A stretch of 64,000 nt of DNA from Jannaschia sp. GRR-S6-38 (GCF_029853695.1 NZ_CP122537.1:1736001-1800000), one strand, 5' to 3'; shown: positions 1-8,865, counted from the first letter of the stretch. Notes: generated from the letters alone by a model not told the origin. Numbers and translations: made by a program.

Positions 1-951
1 TTGGACCAGGGCTTCACCGTCTTCATGATCTCGTGGCGCAATCCCGGCGCCGAACATGCCGACTGGTCGCTGGAGGATTACCGGCGCAACGGCATCATGG
101 CCGCGCTGGACGCCATCGGGGAGATCGTGCCCGACACCAAGGTCCATGCGAACGGCTATTGCCTGGGCGGCACGCTGCTGGCCATCGCGGCGGCGACCAT
201 GGCACGCGACGGCGACGACCGTCTGGCCTCGATCACGCTGATGGCCGCGCAGGTCGATTTCGCCGAGGCGGGCGAGCTTCTGCGCTTCGTCGATGACAGC
301 CAGGTCGCCTTCATCGAGGATTTCATGTGGGACCAGGGCTATCTCGACCGGCCGCAGATGACGCGGACCTTCGCCTCGATCCGGGCCGAAGACCTGATCT
401 ATAGCCGCGCCGTCAACCGCTACTTCCTCGGGCGCGAGGATCTGCCCACCGATCTGGGCGTCTGGAACGGCGACACGACGCGGATGCCGGCGCGGATGCA
501 TTCGGAATACCTGCGCGGCCTGTTCCTCGAAAACCGCCTGACCGCCGGCCGCTTCGCGGTGGAGGGCCAGGTGATCGCGCTCAAGGACATTTCGGTCCCG
601 CTCTTCGTCGTGGGCACCGAGACCGACCACATCGCGCCCTGGCAATCCGTCTACAAGACGCGGCTCTTCACCGATTGCGACCTGACCTTCGTGCTGACCA
701 GCCGCGGGCATAATGGCGGCATCCTGAGTGAGCCGGGCCATCCGAACCGCCATTACCGGATCGGCCATCGCGAGGCCGGCGCACTCTATACCGATCCGGA
801 AACCTGGCTTGCGCGGCACGATCCGGTCGAGGGGTCCTGGTGGCCCGAACTGTCCGACTGGCTGGCGGGACTGTCGGGCGAACCGGGTCCGCCGCCCGTA
901 CCGGGTCGCGCCCTCGGGGCGGCGCCCGGGACCTACGTACACCAGACCTGA
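1..951 (+). CDS. PHA synthase-like alpha/beta hydrolase (C-terminal part, 5'-truncated by window)
   Basis: The reading frame is open from the first base, so the true start lies upstream; 316 codons are visible. It carries the PhaC-type lipase box GYCLGG with the catalytic Cys at visible residue 54, Asp209 in ETDHIAPW and His237 in SRGHNGG. The Asp-His spacing (28) matches class I polyhydroxyalkanoate synthases, and the Cys-Asp spacing (155) is close. The family polymerises hydroxyacyl-CoA into storage polyester. Its C-terminus is poorly conserved and proline-rich. It converges on the phosphotransferase/ATPase gene only 16 bases away. Placement in a block with FNR-type boxes suggests a low-oxygen PHA or acyl-CoA role, but because the first half is not visible, an accessory PhaC homologue is as likely as the main synthase. 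Confidence 0.85.
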   Translation: MDQGFTVFMISWRNPGAEHADWSLEDYRRNGIMAALDAIGEIVPDTKVHANGYCLGGTLLAIAAATMARDGDDRLASITLMAAQVDFAEAGELLRFVDDSQVAFIEDFMWDQGYLDRPQMTRTFASIRAEDLIYSRAVNRYFLGREDLPTDLGVWNGDTTRMPARMHSEYLRGLFLENRLTAGRFAVEGQVIALKDISVPLFVVGTETDHIAPWQSVYKTRLFTDCDLTFVLTSRGHNGGILSEPGHPNRHYRIGHREAGALYTDPETWLARHDPVEGSWWPELSDWLAGLSGEPGPPPVPGRALGAAPGTYVHQT

Positions 952-967
952 GGCCGCGCCCGCAGGC

Positions 968-2546
968 TCAGGCCTGGGCGGGCGACCGGCCGGAAAGATC
1001 CGGCGTCTCGCCGGATCCGTCGCCCAGTGCGGTCCGGGCGGTGCGCAGCACCGCGTCCGGCGTGCCGGAGGCCTCCAGCAGATGCCAGTCGAGATGGCCG
1101 ATGGACGCGCCGAGCTGACCCCGCAGAACCTCCAGATCCGCATCCGATGAGTCGCCCCGCCGGGCGCGGACGCGCGCTTCGAGAACCGGGACGGGGGCAT
1201 CGAGCCAGAGCCCGTGGAACGGCACGCCGGCCCGCGCCGCGCAGGCGGAGGCGGCCGCGCGCAGGGCGGGATCCAGGAAAGTCGCGTCGAGGATCACGGC
1301 CTGGCCCGCGGCAAGAAGCGTCTCGGCCCGCCGGAACATGCCCGCATAGACCGCCTCGCGTTCTTCGGGCGCATAGCGCGCGGGGGCGAGCCTGCGGTCC
1401 TTCGGCCGGCCGGCCTTCCGTTCGAGATCGGACGACAGGAGCACGGCCCCGGGCAAGGCGCCCGTCCCGGGGGCGAGCCGGCGGGCGAGCACGCTCTTGC
1501 CGGTGCCCGAATAGCCCCCCGTCGCGATCAGCATCGGCGGGGCGGGGTGCAGCGCCGCGAGCGCTAGGTCGAGGAAGGCCCGGATCTCGGCGGCGGATGC
1601 GCCGGGCCGGGCCCGCGCCGCGTCGGTCTGCAGCGCGACCATGGCGCGGATCGCGGCCCGGACGGAGATGAAGAGCGGCAGCGCGGCGAGGCCCGAGTCC
1701 TCGACCCCGCGCGCCTCTCGCAGCCAGGCGTCGAGGACGCGGCAGGCCTGCCGGCGCAGATCCCGGTGGCAGAGATCCATTATCAGGAAGGCCGCGTCGT
1801 AGAGGATGTCGCAGGTCCCGAGGTCCTCGTCGAATTCGAGCGCGTCGAAGAGGACGGGCCGGTCCCCGATCTCGGACGAGATTGCGCAGATGCAGGTCGC
1901 CATGGCCGCGCCGCACATGCCCCGCGCGCCCGCGCCGGTCGAGAAGCGGGCAGAGCCGGTCGAGCGCGGCGGCGGCGGCGGCGCGCCAGGCGTCCACCCG
2001 CTCCGCGCCGGCGGCGCCCGGAAACTCCGCGAAGACGCGGCCCAGTTCGGCCAGGATGTCCGAGATCGGCGCGCCGCCGGGGCGGCGGATCACCGGGGCG
2101 GCCGCGTGATAGGCGGCGATCGCCTCGCCCGTGGCCGTGGCCAGCGCGTCGTCGAACGCGCCGCGCGCGGCGATGGCCTCGAATTCGCAGTCGGCCGGGA
2201 AGCGCCACATCCGCAGCACCCAGTCCACCACCGGCCCCGCGCCGCCCAGCGCGAGACCGTCGCCCTTTCGCGTGACCGGCAGCACGTCGCGGTAGATCAT
2301 CGGCGCCGCGGGGGCGTTGAGCTCCAGCTCGCGCAGAAGCAGGGCGTGGCGCCGTTCCGGGGTGCCCATGTCCATGTAGTCGTAGACCACGGCCCGTTTG
2401 AGCTTCAGCGCGACCGCGCCGCAGAGGAAGACATAGGCGCCGTGGGTCTCGACGATCTCGACCGGTGCGTCGTCGGGGGACGGGGTATCCAGCGCCCGAA
2501 AGGCGGCGGGCGACGACAGGAAGGCGATGGTCTGGGACTGGTCCAA
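968..2546 (-). pseudogene. Aminoglycoside-phosphotransferase-like / P-loop ATPase fusion, frameshifted
   Basis: Two overlapping frames together encode one known two-domain family (COG2187 kinase-like plus COG0645 P-loop part). The N-terminal frame starts at ATG 2546 and runs through the kinase motif HGDLHLRN at about 1904-1881. The C-terminal frame resumes with EIGDRPVLFDALEFD and carries Walker A GYSGTGKS, ending at TGA 968. The frames join if one base is removed between about 1870 and 1883, giving roughly 525 residues. Neither frame alone makes a complete protein. Whether this is an inactivated gene, an assembly insertion or a genuine slip cannot be told here. The gene is divergent from ftsH, sharing the FNR-type box at 2603-2616. 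The family is recurrent in anaerobic/stress clusters; its substrate is unknown to me. Confidence 0.8.
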
Positions 2547-2602
2547 TGGGCGGACTCCCGGCTGGTTGATCGCAGTATCGGCGCCCGCCGGGCCGGGGGG
2601 CC

Positions 2603-2616
2603 TTGACCCCGGTCAA
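2603..2616. promoter_or_regulatory. FNR/FixK-type box, bidirectional promoter
   Basis: TTGACCCCGGTCAA matches the FNR/FixK/Dnr consensus TTGA-N6-TCAA in all eight fixed positions. It lies midway between the divergent phosphotransferase/ATPase and ftsH genes. Candidate -10 elements lie 22-23 bases from each edge: CATGAT (2639-2644, plus strand) and GATACT (2579-2574, minus strand). This is the geometry of a class II FNR promoter (box centred near -41.5) in both directions. It predicts transcription starts near 2651 and 2568, each about 20 bases before its start codon. The regulator is inferred, not seen in this window. Confidence 0.6.
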
Positions 2617-2670
2617 CGCGGCGGCGGCCCGGTGCGCGCATGATGGATGAATCCCCAGCCCGGAGATCCC

Positions 2671-4563
2671 ATGCCCGATCCGTCCGCTCCGCCGCCCCGC
2701 GGCCCGACCCTCGACCCGAAATGGCTGAGCGGCGCCTGGCTCGTCTCGACGATGCTCGCGCTCGGCATCCTTTGGGTGTTCGTCCTGGGCTCGCAGCCCG
2801 GCCCGACGGATCTGCCCTATAGCGAGGTCAAGGCGATGATCGCCGACGGGATCGTGACCGGCGCGCATCTGGAGGAGCATGCCATCACCGTCACGACCGG
2901 CCGCGAGGGGGAGCCCGCGACCTTCCGCGCCGTCACGCCCGCGCAGGGCGATCCCGCTCTGCTGGCGATGCTGGAGGCCAACGGGGTCGAGATCACCGCC
3001 GAAGCCCCGCCGCAGGGGTCGATCCTGGCCTATTTCCTGCCCTGGGTCCTGATCCTCGGTGTATATTTCTGGTTTCAGCGCCGCATGATGGGCCGCATCG
3101 CCGGCGGCCTGGGCAGCGGCGGGCCGGGCGGGCTCTTCGCCGGGCGATTCGCCCAACCCAGCGAGAAGCGGCCCGGCGTGACCTTCGACGACGTGGCCGG
3201 CCAGGACCAGGCCAAGACCGAGGTGGCCGAGCTGGTGGAGTTCCTGCGCGAGCCCGATCGCTTCCAACGGGTCGGCGCCGAGGTGCCGCATGGCGTGCTG
3301 CTGATGGGTCCGCCGGGCACGGGCAAGACGCTGCTCGCCAAGGCGCTGGCGGGCGAGGCGGACGTGCCCTTCTTCTCGACCTCGGGGTCGGAATTCATCG
3401 AGGTCTTCGTGGGCGTCGGCGCGGGCCGCGTGCGCAAGATGTTCGAGGCCGCGCGCAAGGCGGCCCCCGCTGTGATCTTCATCGACGAGCTCGACAGCAT
3501 CGGGCGGACGCGCGGCACCGGCCTGGGGGGCGGCCATGACGAGCGCGAGCAGACGCTCAACCAGATCCTCGCCGAGCTCGACGGCTTCGGCGGCAAGGAG
3601 GCCGTCGTGGTCCTGGCCGCGACCAACCGGCCGGACGTGCTGGACCCCGCCTTGCTGCGGCCCGGGCGCTTCGACCGGCACGTGGTGCTGAACCTGCCCG
3701 ACCGGATGGCGCGGCGCGCGATCCTCGACATCCATGCGCGCGACCTGCCGCTGGTCGATCCGAACGACCTTGAGGCCATCGCCGCCGGCACGCCCGGCTT
3801 TTCGGGCGCGGATCTGAAGAACCTGCTCAACGAGGCCGCGATCCAGGCCGCGCGCCGCCATGGCGACAGCATCACCGAGGCCGACCTGCAGGAGGCCCGC
3901 GACAAGGTGATGATGGGCACCGTCCGGACGTTGGCCATCCATCCCGACGAGAAGCACCGCCTCGCCGTGCACGAGGCGGGGCACACCGCGGTGGCCTTTC
4001 ACCTGCCGGGGGCCGACCCGCTCTACAAGGTGACGATCATCCCGCGCGGCCGCAGCCTGGGCGGCACGCATATGCTCTCCAAGGAGGAGCATCACACCTT
4101 GCCCGAAGGCTATCTGCGCGCGCAGCTGGCCATCCTGCTGGCGGGCCGCGCGGCGGAGAAGCGGATCCTCGGCAGTGTCAGCTCCGGCGCGGATGACGAC
4201 ATCCAGCGGGCGACCAAGCTGGCCCGGTCGATGGTGGCGCGCTGGGGGATGAGCGAGGCGCTGGGCCCCGTCGACCTGCGCGAGAGCGCGGAGCATCCCT
4301 TCCTCGGCCAGTCGATCGCGCAGCCGCGCGAGCATGCCGACGAGACCGCGGCGCGGGTCGATGCCGCCGTGATCGCCCTGCTGCGCGAGGCCGAGGCGAC
4401 AGCCGACGGCATCCTCGAGCAGAAGCGGGGCGGCCTCGACCGCCTGATCGCCCAGCTGGAGGCCGAGGAGATCCTCGATGCCGAACAGATCGCGGCCTGC
4501 CTGAGCGGGGGCGACAAGGTGCGCTATCTCAAGCCGCAGCCGACGGACGGGCCGCTCGAATGA
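2671..4563 (+). CDS. ftsH: FtsH-family ATP-dependent zinc metalloprotease (paralogue)
   Basis: Membrane-bound AAA+ protease that unfolds and degrades membrane and cytosolic substrates. With the ATG at 2671 it has 630 residues: TM1 about 23-41, periplasmic domain, TM2 about 118-136, Walker A GPPGTGKT 213-220, Walker B VIFIDELD 268-275, zinc motif HEAGH 434-438 and third zinc ligand Asp about 510. All catalytic elements are intact. I prefer ATG 2671 to in-frame ATG 2647 because GGAG sits 5-6 bases upstream and because the predicted FNR-dependent start point (about 2651) would lie inside a 2647 start. The context (phosphotransferase/ATPase, PHA synthase, alcohol dehydrogenase) and the divergent N-terminus suggest a stress-induced second FtsH rather than the housekeeping copy; this is inference. 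Confidence 0.93.
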   Translation: MPDPSAPPPRGPTLDPKWLSGAWLVSTMLALGILWVFVLGSQPGPTDLPYSEVKAMIADGIVTGAHLEEHAITVTTGREGEPATFRAVTPAQGDPALLAMLEANGVEITAEAPPQGSILAYFLPWVLILGVYFWFQRRMMGRIAGGLGSGGPGGLFAGRFAQPSEKRPGVTFDDVAGQDQAKTEVAELVEFLREPDRFQRVGAEVPHGVLLMGPPGTGKTLLAKALAGEADVPFFSTSGSEFIEVFVGVGAGRVRKMFEAARKAAPAVIFIDELDSIGRTRGTGLGGGHDEREQTLNQILAELDGFGGKEAVVVLAATNRPDVLDPALLRPGRFDRHVVLNLPDRMARRAILDIHARDLPLVDPNDLEAIAAGTPGFSGADLKNLLNEAAIQAARRHGDSITEADLQEARDKVMMGTVRTLAIHPDEKHRLAVHEAGHTAVAFHLPGADPLYKVTIIPRGRSLGGTHMLSKEEHHTLPEGYLRAQLAILLAGRAAEKRILGSVSSGADDDIQRATKLARSMVARWGMSEALGPVDLRESAEHPFLGQSIAQPREHADETAARVDAAVIALLREAEATADGILEQKRGGLDRLIAQLEAEEILDAEQIAACLSGGDKVRYLKPQPTDGPLE

Positions 4564-4633
4564 GGCCGCGCCGCCGGATCGGCCCGCCGCCCCCTGCCGC
4601 CCGAGCACCGGGCGTGCCGCGGTGACGCGATCG

Positions 4634-5617
4634 ATGCGCGCGATGGTCCTGCGGGCGGGGCAGCGCGCGCTGCGGGAGGAGCGGATCGACCTGCCATTGC
4701 CCGGCCCGCGCCAGGTGGAGATCGCGGTCGAGGCCTGCGGGGTCTGCCGGACGGATCTCCATGTCGTCGATTGCGAGTTGCCGGATCCCGCGCTCCCGCT
4801 GATCCCCGGCCACGAGATCGTCGGCCGCGTCACGGCTTGTGGCGCGGAGGTCCGGGAGCCCGCGATCGGACAGCGCGTCGGCGTGCCCTGGCTGGGGCGG
4901 ACCTGCGGGAGCTGCTTCTATTGCCGCATGGGGGCGGAGAACCTCTGCGACGATCCGGGTTTCACCGGCTACACGCTGAACGGTGGCTTCGCCGAGCGGT
5001 GCCTGGCCGATGCGCGCTACGTCTTTCCCCTACCGGGCGATGACGATCCGGTGGCGCTGGCGCCGCTGCTCTGCGCCGGGCTGATCGGCTATCGCAGCCT
5101 TCGCAAGGCCGGCGATGCGCGGCGGCTGGGCTTCTACGGCTTCGGGGCGGCGGCGCATATCCTGGTCCAGATCGCCACCTGGCAGGGCCGCGAGGTCTAT
5201 GCCTTCACCCGGCCCGGCGACACCGCGGCGCAGGATTTCGCGCGCGAGACGGGGGCCGTCTGGGCGGGCGGCTCCGACACGGCGGCGCCTGTGCCGCTCG
5301 ATGCCGCGATCCTCTTCGCGCCGGTGGGCGCGCTGATCCCCGCCGCGCTGCGCGCCGTGCGCAAGGGTGGGCGCGTCGTCTGCGGGGGCATCCACATGAG
5401 CGATGTCCCGTCCTTTCCCTACGCCGATCTCTGGGGCGAGCGGCACGTCCTGTCGGTCGCCAACCTGACGCGGGCGGACGGGGAGGAATTCTTCCCCTTG
5501 GCCCGCAAGGCGGGGGTACGGACCCGGACGGTGCCCTATCCGCTGGCGCAGGCGAACGCGGCGCTGGACGACCTGCGCGCGGGCCGCCTGCAGGGCGCGG
5601 CAGTCCTGATGCCCTGA
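4634..5617 (+). CDS. Zinc-dependent alcohol dehydrogenase (MDR family, AdhA/AdhP-like)
   Basis: Medium-chain dehydrogenase/reductase of 327 residues from ATG 4634 (GTG 4622 would add four). It has the catalytic-zinc ligand Cys38 (GVCRTD), the His60-Glu61 pair of GHEIVGRV, four structural-zinc cysteines at 90, 93, 96 and 104, and a Rossmann turn GFYGFGAAAH. The family oxidises primary alcohols or reduces aldehydes with NAD(P). It follows ftsH by about 70 bases on the same strand with no obvious terminator, so it may be co-transcribed from the FNR-type promoter. That would suit a fermentative or low-oxygen redox role. Its C-terminus converges on the ATP-grasp gene. The exact substrate cannot be read from the sequence. 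Confidence 0.88.
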   Translation: MRAMVLRAGQRALREERIDLPLPGPRQVEIAVEACGVCRTDLHVVDCELPDPALPLIPGHEIVGRVTACGAEVREPAIGQRVGVPWLGRTCGSCFYCRMGAENLCDDPGFTGYTLNGGFAERCLADARYVFPLPGDDDPVALAPLLCAGLIGYRSLRKAGDARRLGFYGFGAAAHILVQIATWQGREVYAFTRPGDTAAQDFARETGAVWAGGSDTAAPVPLDAAILFAPVGALIPAALRAVRKGGRVVCGGIHMSDVPSFPYADLWGERHVLSVANLTRADGEEFFPLARKAGVRTRTVPYPLAQANAALDDLRAGRLQGAAVLMP

Positions 5618-5639
5618 CGGCGCTTCGGCCGGGACCGGA

Positions 5640-7037
5640 TCACGCGGGGTCGAACCGGGCCCAGGCGCGCCGCATCAGCGCCCGCGCAGCGCCGGCGGTC
5701 CGGTCCATCGCCATGAGGTTCACCCGCAGGCCGTTCCGGGCGTCGGGCGGCGAGAGGACGACGATACCCGTCGCCGGATCCCCGTCGCGCCACAGCAGGC
5801 CCCGCAGGCGCGCCACCATTGCGTCCATTCCGATCAGCGGAAGCTCGGGGCGGATCGCCTGCGTGACGACGAATCCCGCGGGCGCCGCGCCGCCGGCGAG
5901 GCGCGTCGCCACCGCGAGGGGGATCGACATGCCGCCCCAGCGGGCATTGCATTCGATCCAGTGCAGCTCGGGGGGGCCGCCGCCGTCGCGCAGGATCGCG
6001 TCGAGCGAGCATTGCCCGACATATCCCATCCGCTGCAGCGCATCCGCCAGCGCCAGGCCTTCCGTCGCGAGCCGCTCCTGCAGCGCGGGCTCCAGCTCGG
6101 CGCGCGTGCCGCCGATGAAGGCGCCTTCGACGCCGAGAACGCGCTGCTCCATCACGCCGTCGAGGCGCGGCGGGCCCTTCGCCGGGATCCAGATCTGGAC
6201 CGAGGGGCTGCACCGCACGCCCGTCTCCCACACGCCGATCTGGAGCGGGAAGCGTCCCTGCCAGCCCAGCGCGGCGAGACGGTCGAGGAGGAGCCGCCGG
6301 ATGCCGGCCGGTGCGAGCCCCGCCAGCGCCGCGGTTTCGAGCCGGATATTGCCGGAGGATCCTGCGCTGTCGGGGACCTTGACCACGACGCTGTCGGCGC
6401 TGCGGGCCATCCGCGCGACCAGCCCGGCGGCGGCGGCCGGGCCGAAGGCCGCGGCGCTCGGCGGCACGGCATCGCGCCCTAGGACGTCGCGGGCCAGCGC
6501 GGCGAACCACAGCTTGTCATTGGCCCGCCGCGACATCAGGGGCGTCGGCCCGGCGACGGCCACCGGCCTGTCTGCCGCCTCGGCCAGGACCTGGGCCAGT
6601 CGCCAATCGTGGCCGGTCGTGAGGTAAGGCAGGATCGCCGGCGTCCCGCGCCCGGCGATCCGCGCGGCGATGCGATTCCGCATCTGCGCATCCCCGTGGC
6701 AGAGCGCGGCCACCGGCCGGGGCCGGCCCGCGCCGACGGACAGGAACGCGACATCGCCGAGCCCCAGCCAGTCCTGCGCATAGGCCGCGAAGCGCGGGGC
6801 GGGCTGCCGCGTCACGACCGTGTCGCCGGGCCGCGCCAGAAGCGCCATGCGGTGGTCGAGCGAGGAGGCGTGATCCGGCGGGAACAGCGCGATCTCGCTC
6901 TGATCGCCGATCAGGAGCCGCGCGCCGTCCCCGATGCCCTGTTCGACGCGCGGGCCGAAGCGGCCGGCGAAGCGCAGCAGCGGCTCGTCGCGCAGGCGCC
7001 GGGCGGCGGCGCAGGCGGCATCTGATCGCGTCGACAT
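5640..7037 (-). CDS. ATP-grasp domain protein of unknown substrate
   Basis: 465 residues. I recognise a carboxylate-amine ligase (ATP-grasp) fold in the second half: a Lys220-containing strand SVVVKVPDSAGSSGN with its glycine-rich loop, and the metal-binding IECNARWGG (Glu362, Asn364). The first about 170 residues form a pre-ATP-grasp region ending in GPTPLMSRRANDK. It may belong with the PGM1-type peptide ligases, but I am not certain. The gene is divergent from the class II amidotransferase, with 100 bases between starts. The shared FNR-type box lies so close that a -41.5 start point would fall on its ATG, so this gene is either leaderless from that site or driven otherwise. The Shine-Dalgarno is weak. 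The product is probably an ATP-dependent amide-bond former; substrate unknown. Confidence 0.7.
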   Translation of the reverse strand: MSTRSDAACAAARRLRDEPLLRFAGRFGPRVEQGIGDGARLLIGDQSEIALFPPDHASSLDHRMALLARPGDTVVTRQPAPRFAAYAQDWLGLGDVAFLSVGAGRPRPVAALCHGDAQMRNRIAARIAGRGTPAILPYLTTGHDWRLAQVLAEAADRPVAVAGPTPLMSRRANDKLWFAALARDVLGRDAVPPSAAAFGPAAAAGLVARMARSADSVVVKVPDSAGSSGNIRLETAALAGLAPAGIRRLLLDRLAALGWQGRFPLQIGVWETGVRCSPSVQIWIPAKGPPRLDGVMEQRVLGVEGAFIGGTRAELEPALQERLATEGLALADALQRMGYVGQCSLDAILRDGGGPPELHWIECNARWGGMSIPLAVATRLAGGAAPAGFVVTQAIRPELPLIGMDAMVARLRGLLWRDGDPATGIVVLSPPDARNGLRVNLMAMDRTAGAARALMRRAWARFDPA

Positions 7038-7070
7038 GGCCGCGCCTACCGCGCGCCGCGCGCGCCGGCC

Positions 7071-7084
7071 TTGATCGCCGTCAA
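7071..7084. promoter_or_regulatory. FNR/FixK-type box upstream of class II amidotransferase
   Basis: TTGATCGCCGTCAA is a full TTGA-N6-TCAA match flanked by CC/GG, extending the inverted repeat. A candidate -10 (GATTGA, 7107-7112) lies 22 bases downstream. The predicted start near 7119 would give a leader of about 19 bases to the amidotransferase ATG at 7138. In the other direction no good -10 is seen at the equivalent distance. Confidence 0.55.
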
Positions 7085-7137
7085 GGCGCCGCCGCCCGAA
7101 TTGCCGGATTGACGGGCCAACCCGGGAGCCTCCGCGA

Positions 7138-7956
7138 ATGTGCCGCCTCTATGCCATGCATGCCAACGAGCCGACCCGCGTCGAATGCGGCCTGGTGCGC
7201 TCGCAGAACGCCCTGATGGCGCAGAGCCTCAGCGACCGCGAGGGGATGATGCACGGGCACGGCTGGGGCGTCGCCGACTATCCGGAGGGCCTGCCGATCA
7301 TCGAAAAGCAGACCTGGGCCGCCTTTCACGGCGAGCGCTTTGCCAAGAAGGCCGCGCGGGTCTATGCCCGCACCGTCGTTGCCCATGTCCGCCGCGCCAC
7401 GGTCGGCGCCCAGGCGCTGGAGAACACCCATCCCTTCCACCACGGGGTCTGGATCTTCGCGCATAACGGCACCATCCCGAATTTTGGGCGGGTGCGGATG
7501 GCGATGCTGGAGGCGATGGACCCGCTGCACCGGGTCGAGATCGACGGCGAGACCGATAGCGAGCACATCTTCCGCTACCTCCTGAGCCTGCTGCTGCGCC
7601 ATCCGGAGCGGGGGCTCCTGGAAAACGTGCAGGCGGGGCTGAACGACGTGATCGCCTGGAGCCGCGTGGTCGACCCGGGCGCGCGCGTCGGCTTGAACGT
7701 CGTTCTGACCGACGGGCGGCGCATGGTCGCCTCGCGCCTGAACCGAAGCCTGTACCGCCTTCGCCGCGACCGGGTGTTCGATTGCCCGATCTGCCGGAAG
7801 CCGCATGTCCATCACAAGGCGGCGACCGATTACCGGGCCGTCGAGATCGCCTCCGAACCGATCACCCAGCACGATGTCTGGACCGAGGTGCCGAATGGCT
7901 GCGTGTTTCAGGTGACCGAGGATTACGGCATCGAGAGCCTGCCGCTCGGCGCGTGA
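7138..7956 (+). CDS. Class II glutamine amidotransferase (YafJ-like)
   Basis: 272 residues starting MCRLYAM, so removal of Met exposes the N-terminal nucleophile Cys2 that defines Ntn glutamine amidotransferases. Further class II features are visible: HGHGWGVA, the VVAHVRRAT strand, the HPFHHGVWIFAHNG oxyanion/glutamine-binding region and GETDSEHIF. The domain hydrolyses glutamine to release ammonia. The length is that of a stand-alone GATase with no synthase domain, so it would need a partner; the divergent ATP-grasp gene is the obvious candidate, though that pairing is inference. Shine-Dalgarno GGGAG lies 9 bases before the ATG. A CPICRKPHVHH segment (about residues 220-230) looks like a small metal-binding insert. 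Confidence 0.88.
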   Translation: MCRLYAMHANEPTRVECGLVRSQNALMAQSLSDREGMMHGHGWGVADYPEGLPIIEKQTWAAFHGERFAKKAARVYARTVVAHVRRATVGAQALENTHPFHHGVWIFAHNGTIPNFGRVRMAMLEAMDPLHRVEIDGETDSEHIFRYLLSLLLRHPERGLLENVQAGLNDVIAWSRVVDPGARVGLNVVLTDGRRMVASRLNRSLYRLRRDRVFDCPICRKPHVHHKAATDYRAVEIASEPITQHDVWTEVPNGCVFQVTEDYGIESLPLGA

Positions 7957-7963
7957 CCGCGGC

Positions 7964-8638
7964 CTAGCCCGCGTCGGCCGATCCGTCGCCCGCGCAGCGC
8001 GCCATCGCGGCGACGACCTCCGCGTCGCTGACCTGCGAAAAGGTTGCATAGGACCCGCCGACCGCGCGGAACATCCGGGGCGTGTCGAGGCAGATCGCGA
8101 CATCCGCCAGCCGCGACAGCTCCTCCAAAACGTCGGGTGCTGCGACGGGAAGCGCCAGGATCAGCCGCTTGGCCCCGGCCTTCCGCGCCGCCAGGAGACC
8201 GACCCGCAGCGTGGCCCCGGTGGCGGCCCCGTCATCGACCAGGACCACCGTCTTCCCCGCGATCTCCGGGCGCGCCCGGTCCCCGAGATAGAGCGCCCGG
8301 CGTCGCGCGATCTCGGGCAGGAGATCGCGCCCCATCGCCTCGACCCGCGCATCGTCCAGGCCGTAGGCGCCGGCGATGCGGCTGTTGACCACCGTTATCG
8401 GATGCGGGCCGTCGGCCACCGCCCCGGCGGCCAGCTCCGGCTGTCCCGGCATGCCGATCTTGCGCACCATGAGCAGGTCGAGCGGCAGCCCGCGGGCGCG
8501 GCAGATTTCCTCGGCGACGGGCACCCCGCCGCGCGGCAGGGCCAGGACGACGGTCTGGGCCGGATCGAACTCCGGCAGTTCTGCCGCCAGCCTGCGCCCC
8601 GCGTCGTGGCGGTCGGTAAATATCGTCGCACGGGCCAT
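7964..8638 (-). CDS. Phosphoribosyltransferase domain protein
   Basis: About 224 residues from ATG 8638; ATG 8665 and TTG 8674 are in-frame alternatives. The PRPP-binding loop is clear (VVLVDDGAATGATL), preceded by ALPRGGVPVAEEI, as in the stand-alone type I PRTase family often found in anaerobic and stress clusters beside FtsH and universal stress genes. It lacks the hood motifs that would identify a particular purine or pyrimidine salvage enzyme. I chose 8638 because MARATIFTDRHDAG begins the conserved part and because the possible FNR-type site at 8702-8715 would place the transcript start near 8667. It ends 7 bases from the stop of the convergent amidotransferase. Confidence 0.82.
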   Translation of the reverse strand: MARATIFTDRHDAGRRLAAELPEFDPAQTVVLALPRGGVPVAEEICRARGLPLDLLMVRKIGMPGQPELAAGAVADGPHPITVVNSRIAGAYGLDDARVEAMGRDLLPEIARRRALYLGDRARPEIAGKTVVLVDDGAATGATLRVGLLAARKAGAKRLILALPVAAPDVLEELSRLADVAICLDTPRMFRAVGGSYATFSQVSDAEVVAAMARCAGDGSADAG

Positions 8639-8701
8639 GCCGGTCCCATCCGTTGCGAGGATCATCGCAAGCAAGGATGCGCCGGCCCGCGGCTGGGGTC
8701 A

Positions 8702-8715
8702 TTGATCCCGCGCAA
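8702..8715 (-). promoter_or_regulatory. Possible degenerate FNR-type box upstream of phosphoribosyltransferase
   Basis: TTGATCCCGCGCAA differs from TTGA-N6-TCAA at one of the eight fixed positions. Its centre lies about 70 bases from the preferred start codon, which fits a -41.5 site with a leader of about 29 bases. I see no convincing -10, so this is the weakest of the three boxes. Confidence 0.35.
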
Positions 8716-8779
8716 AAGGCCCGCGCGCGACGGCGGCCGGGGCCCCACCGTCGCGGGCGCGGCAGATGCGGAGAGGAGG

Positions 8780-8856
8780 TGGTGATCCCGGCAGGACTCG
8801 AACCTGCAACCTATCCCTTAGGAGGGGATTGCTCTATCCAGTTGAGCCACGGGACC
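8780..8856 (-). tRNA. tRNA-Arg (anticodon CCT)
   Basis: Read on the minus strand, a 77-base cloverleaf can be folded. The acceptor GGTCCCG pairs with CGGGATC (one G-U), the D arm is GCTC/GAGC, the anticodon stem is ATCCC/GGGAT with loop CTCCTAA, and the T arm is GCAGG-TTCGAGT-CCTGC. A discriminator A and an encoded CCA follow. The anticodon CCT lies at 8822-8820 and reads AGG arginine codons. Confidence 0.96.
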
Positions 8857-8865
8857 CCCGGCGGG

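Noticed and set aside
1783..4833. 1016-residue minus-strand open frame across ftsH
   Set aside because: Runs antisense to ftsH and ends inside the kinase/ATPase gene in a wrong frame; it is not a gene.
7109..7120. TTGACGGGCCAA near the amidotransferase start as another FNR half-site pair
   Set aside because: Spacing is 12, not 14, and the second half is CCAA; no match to the box.
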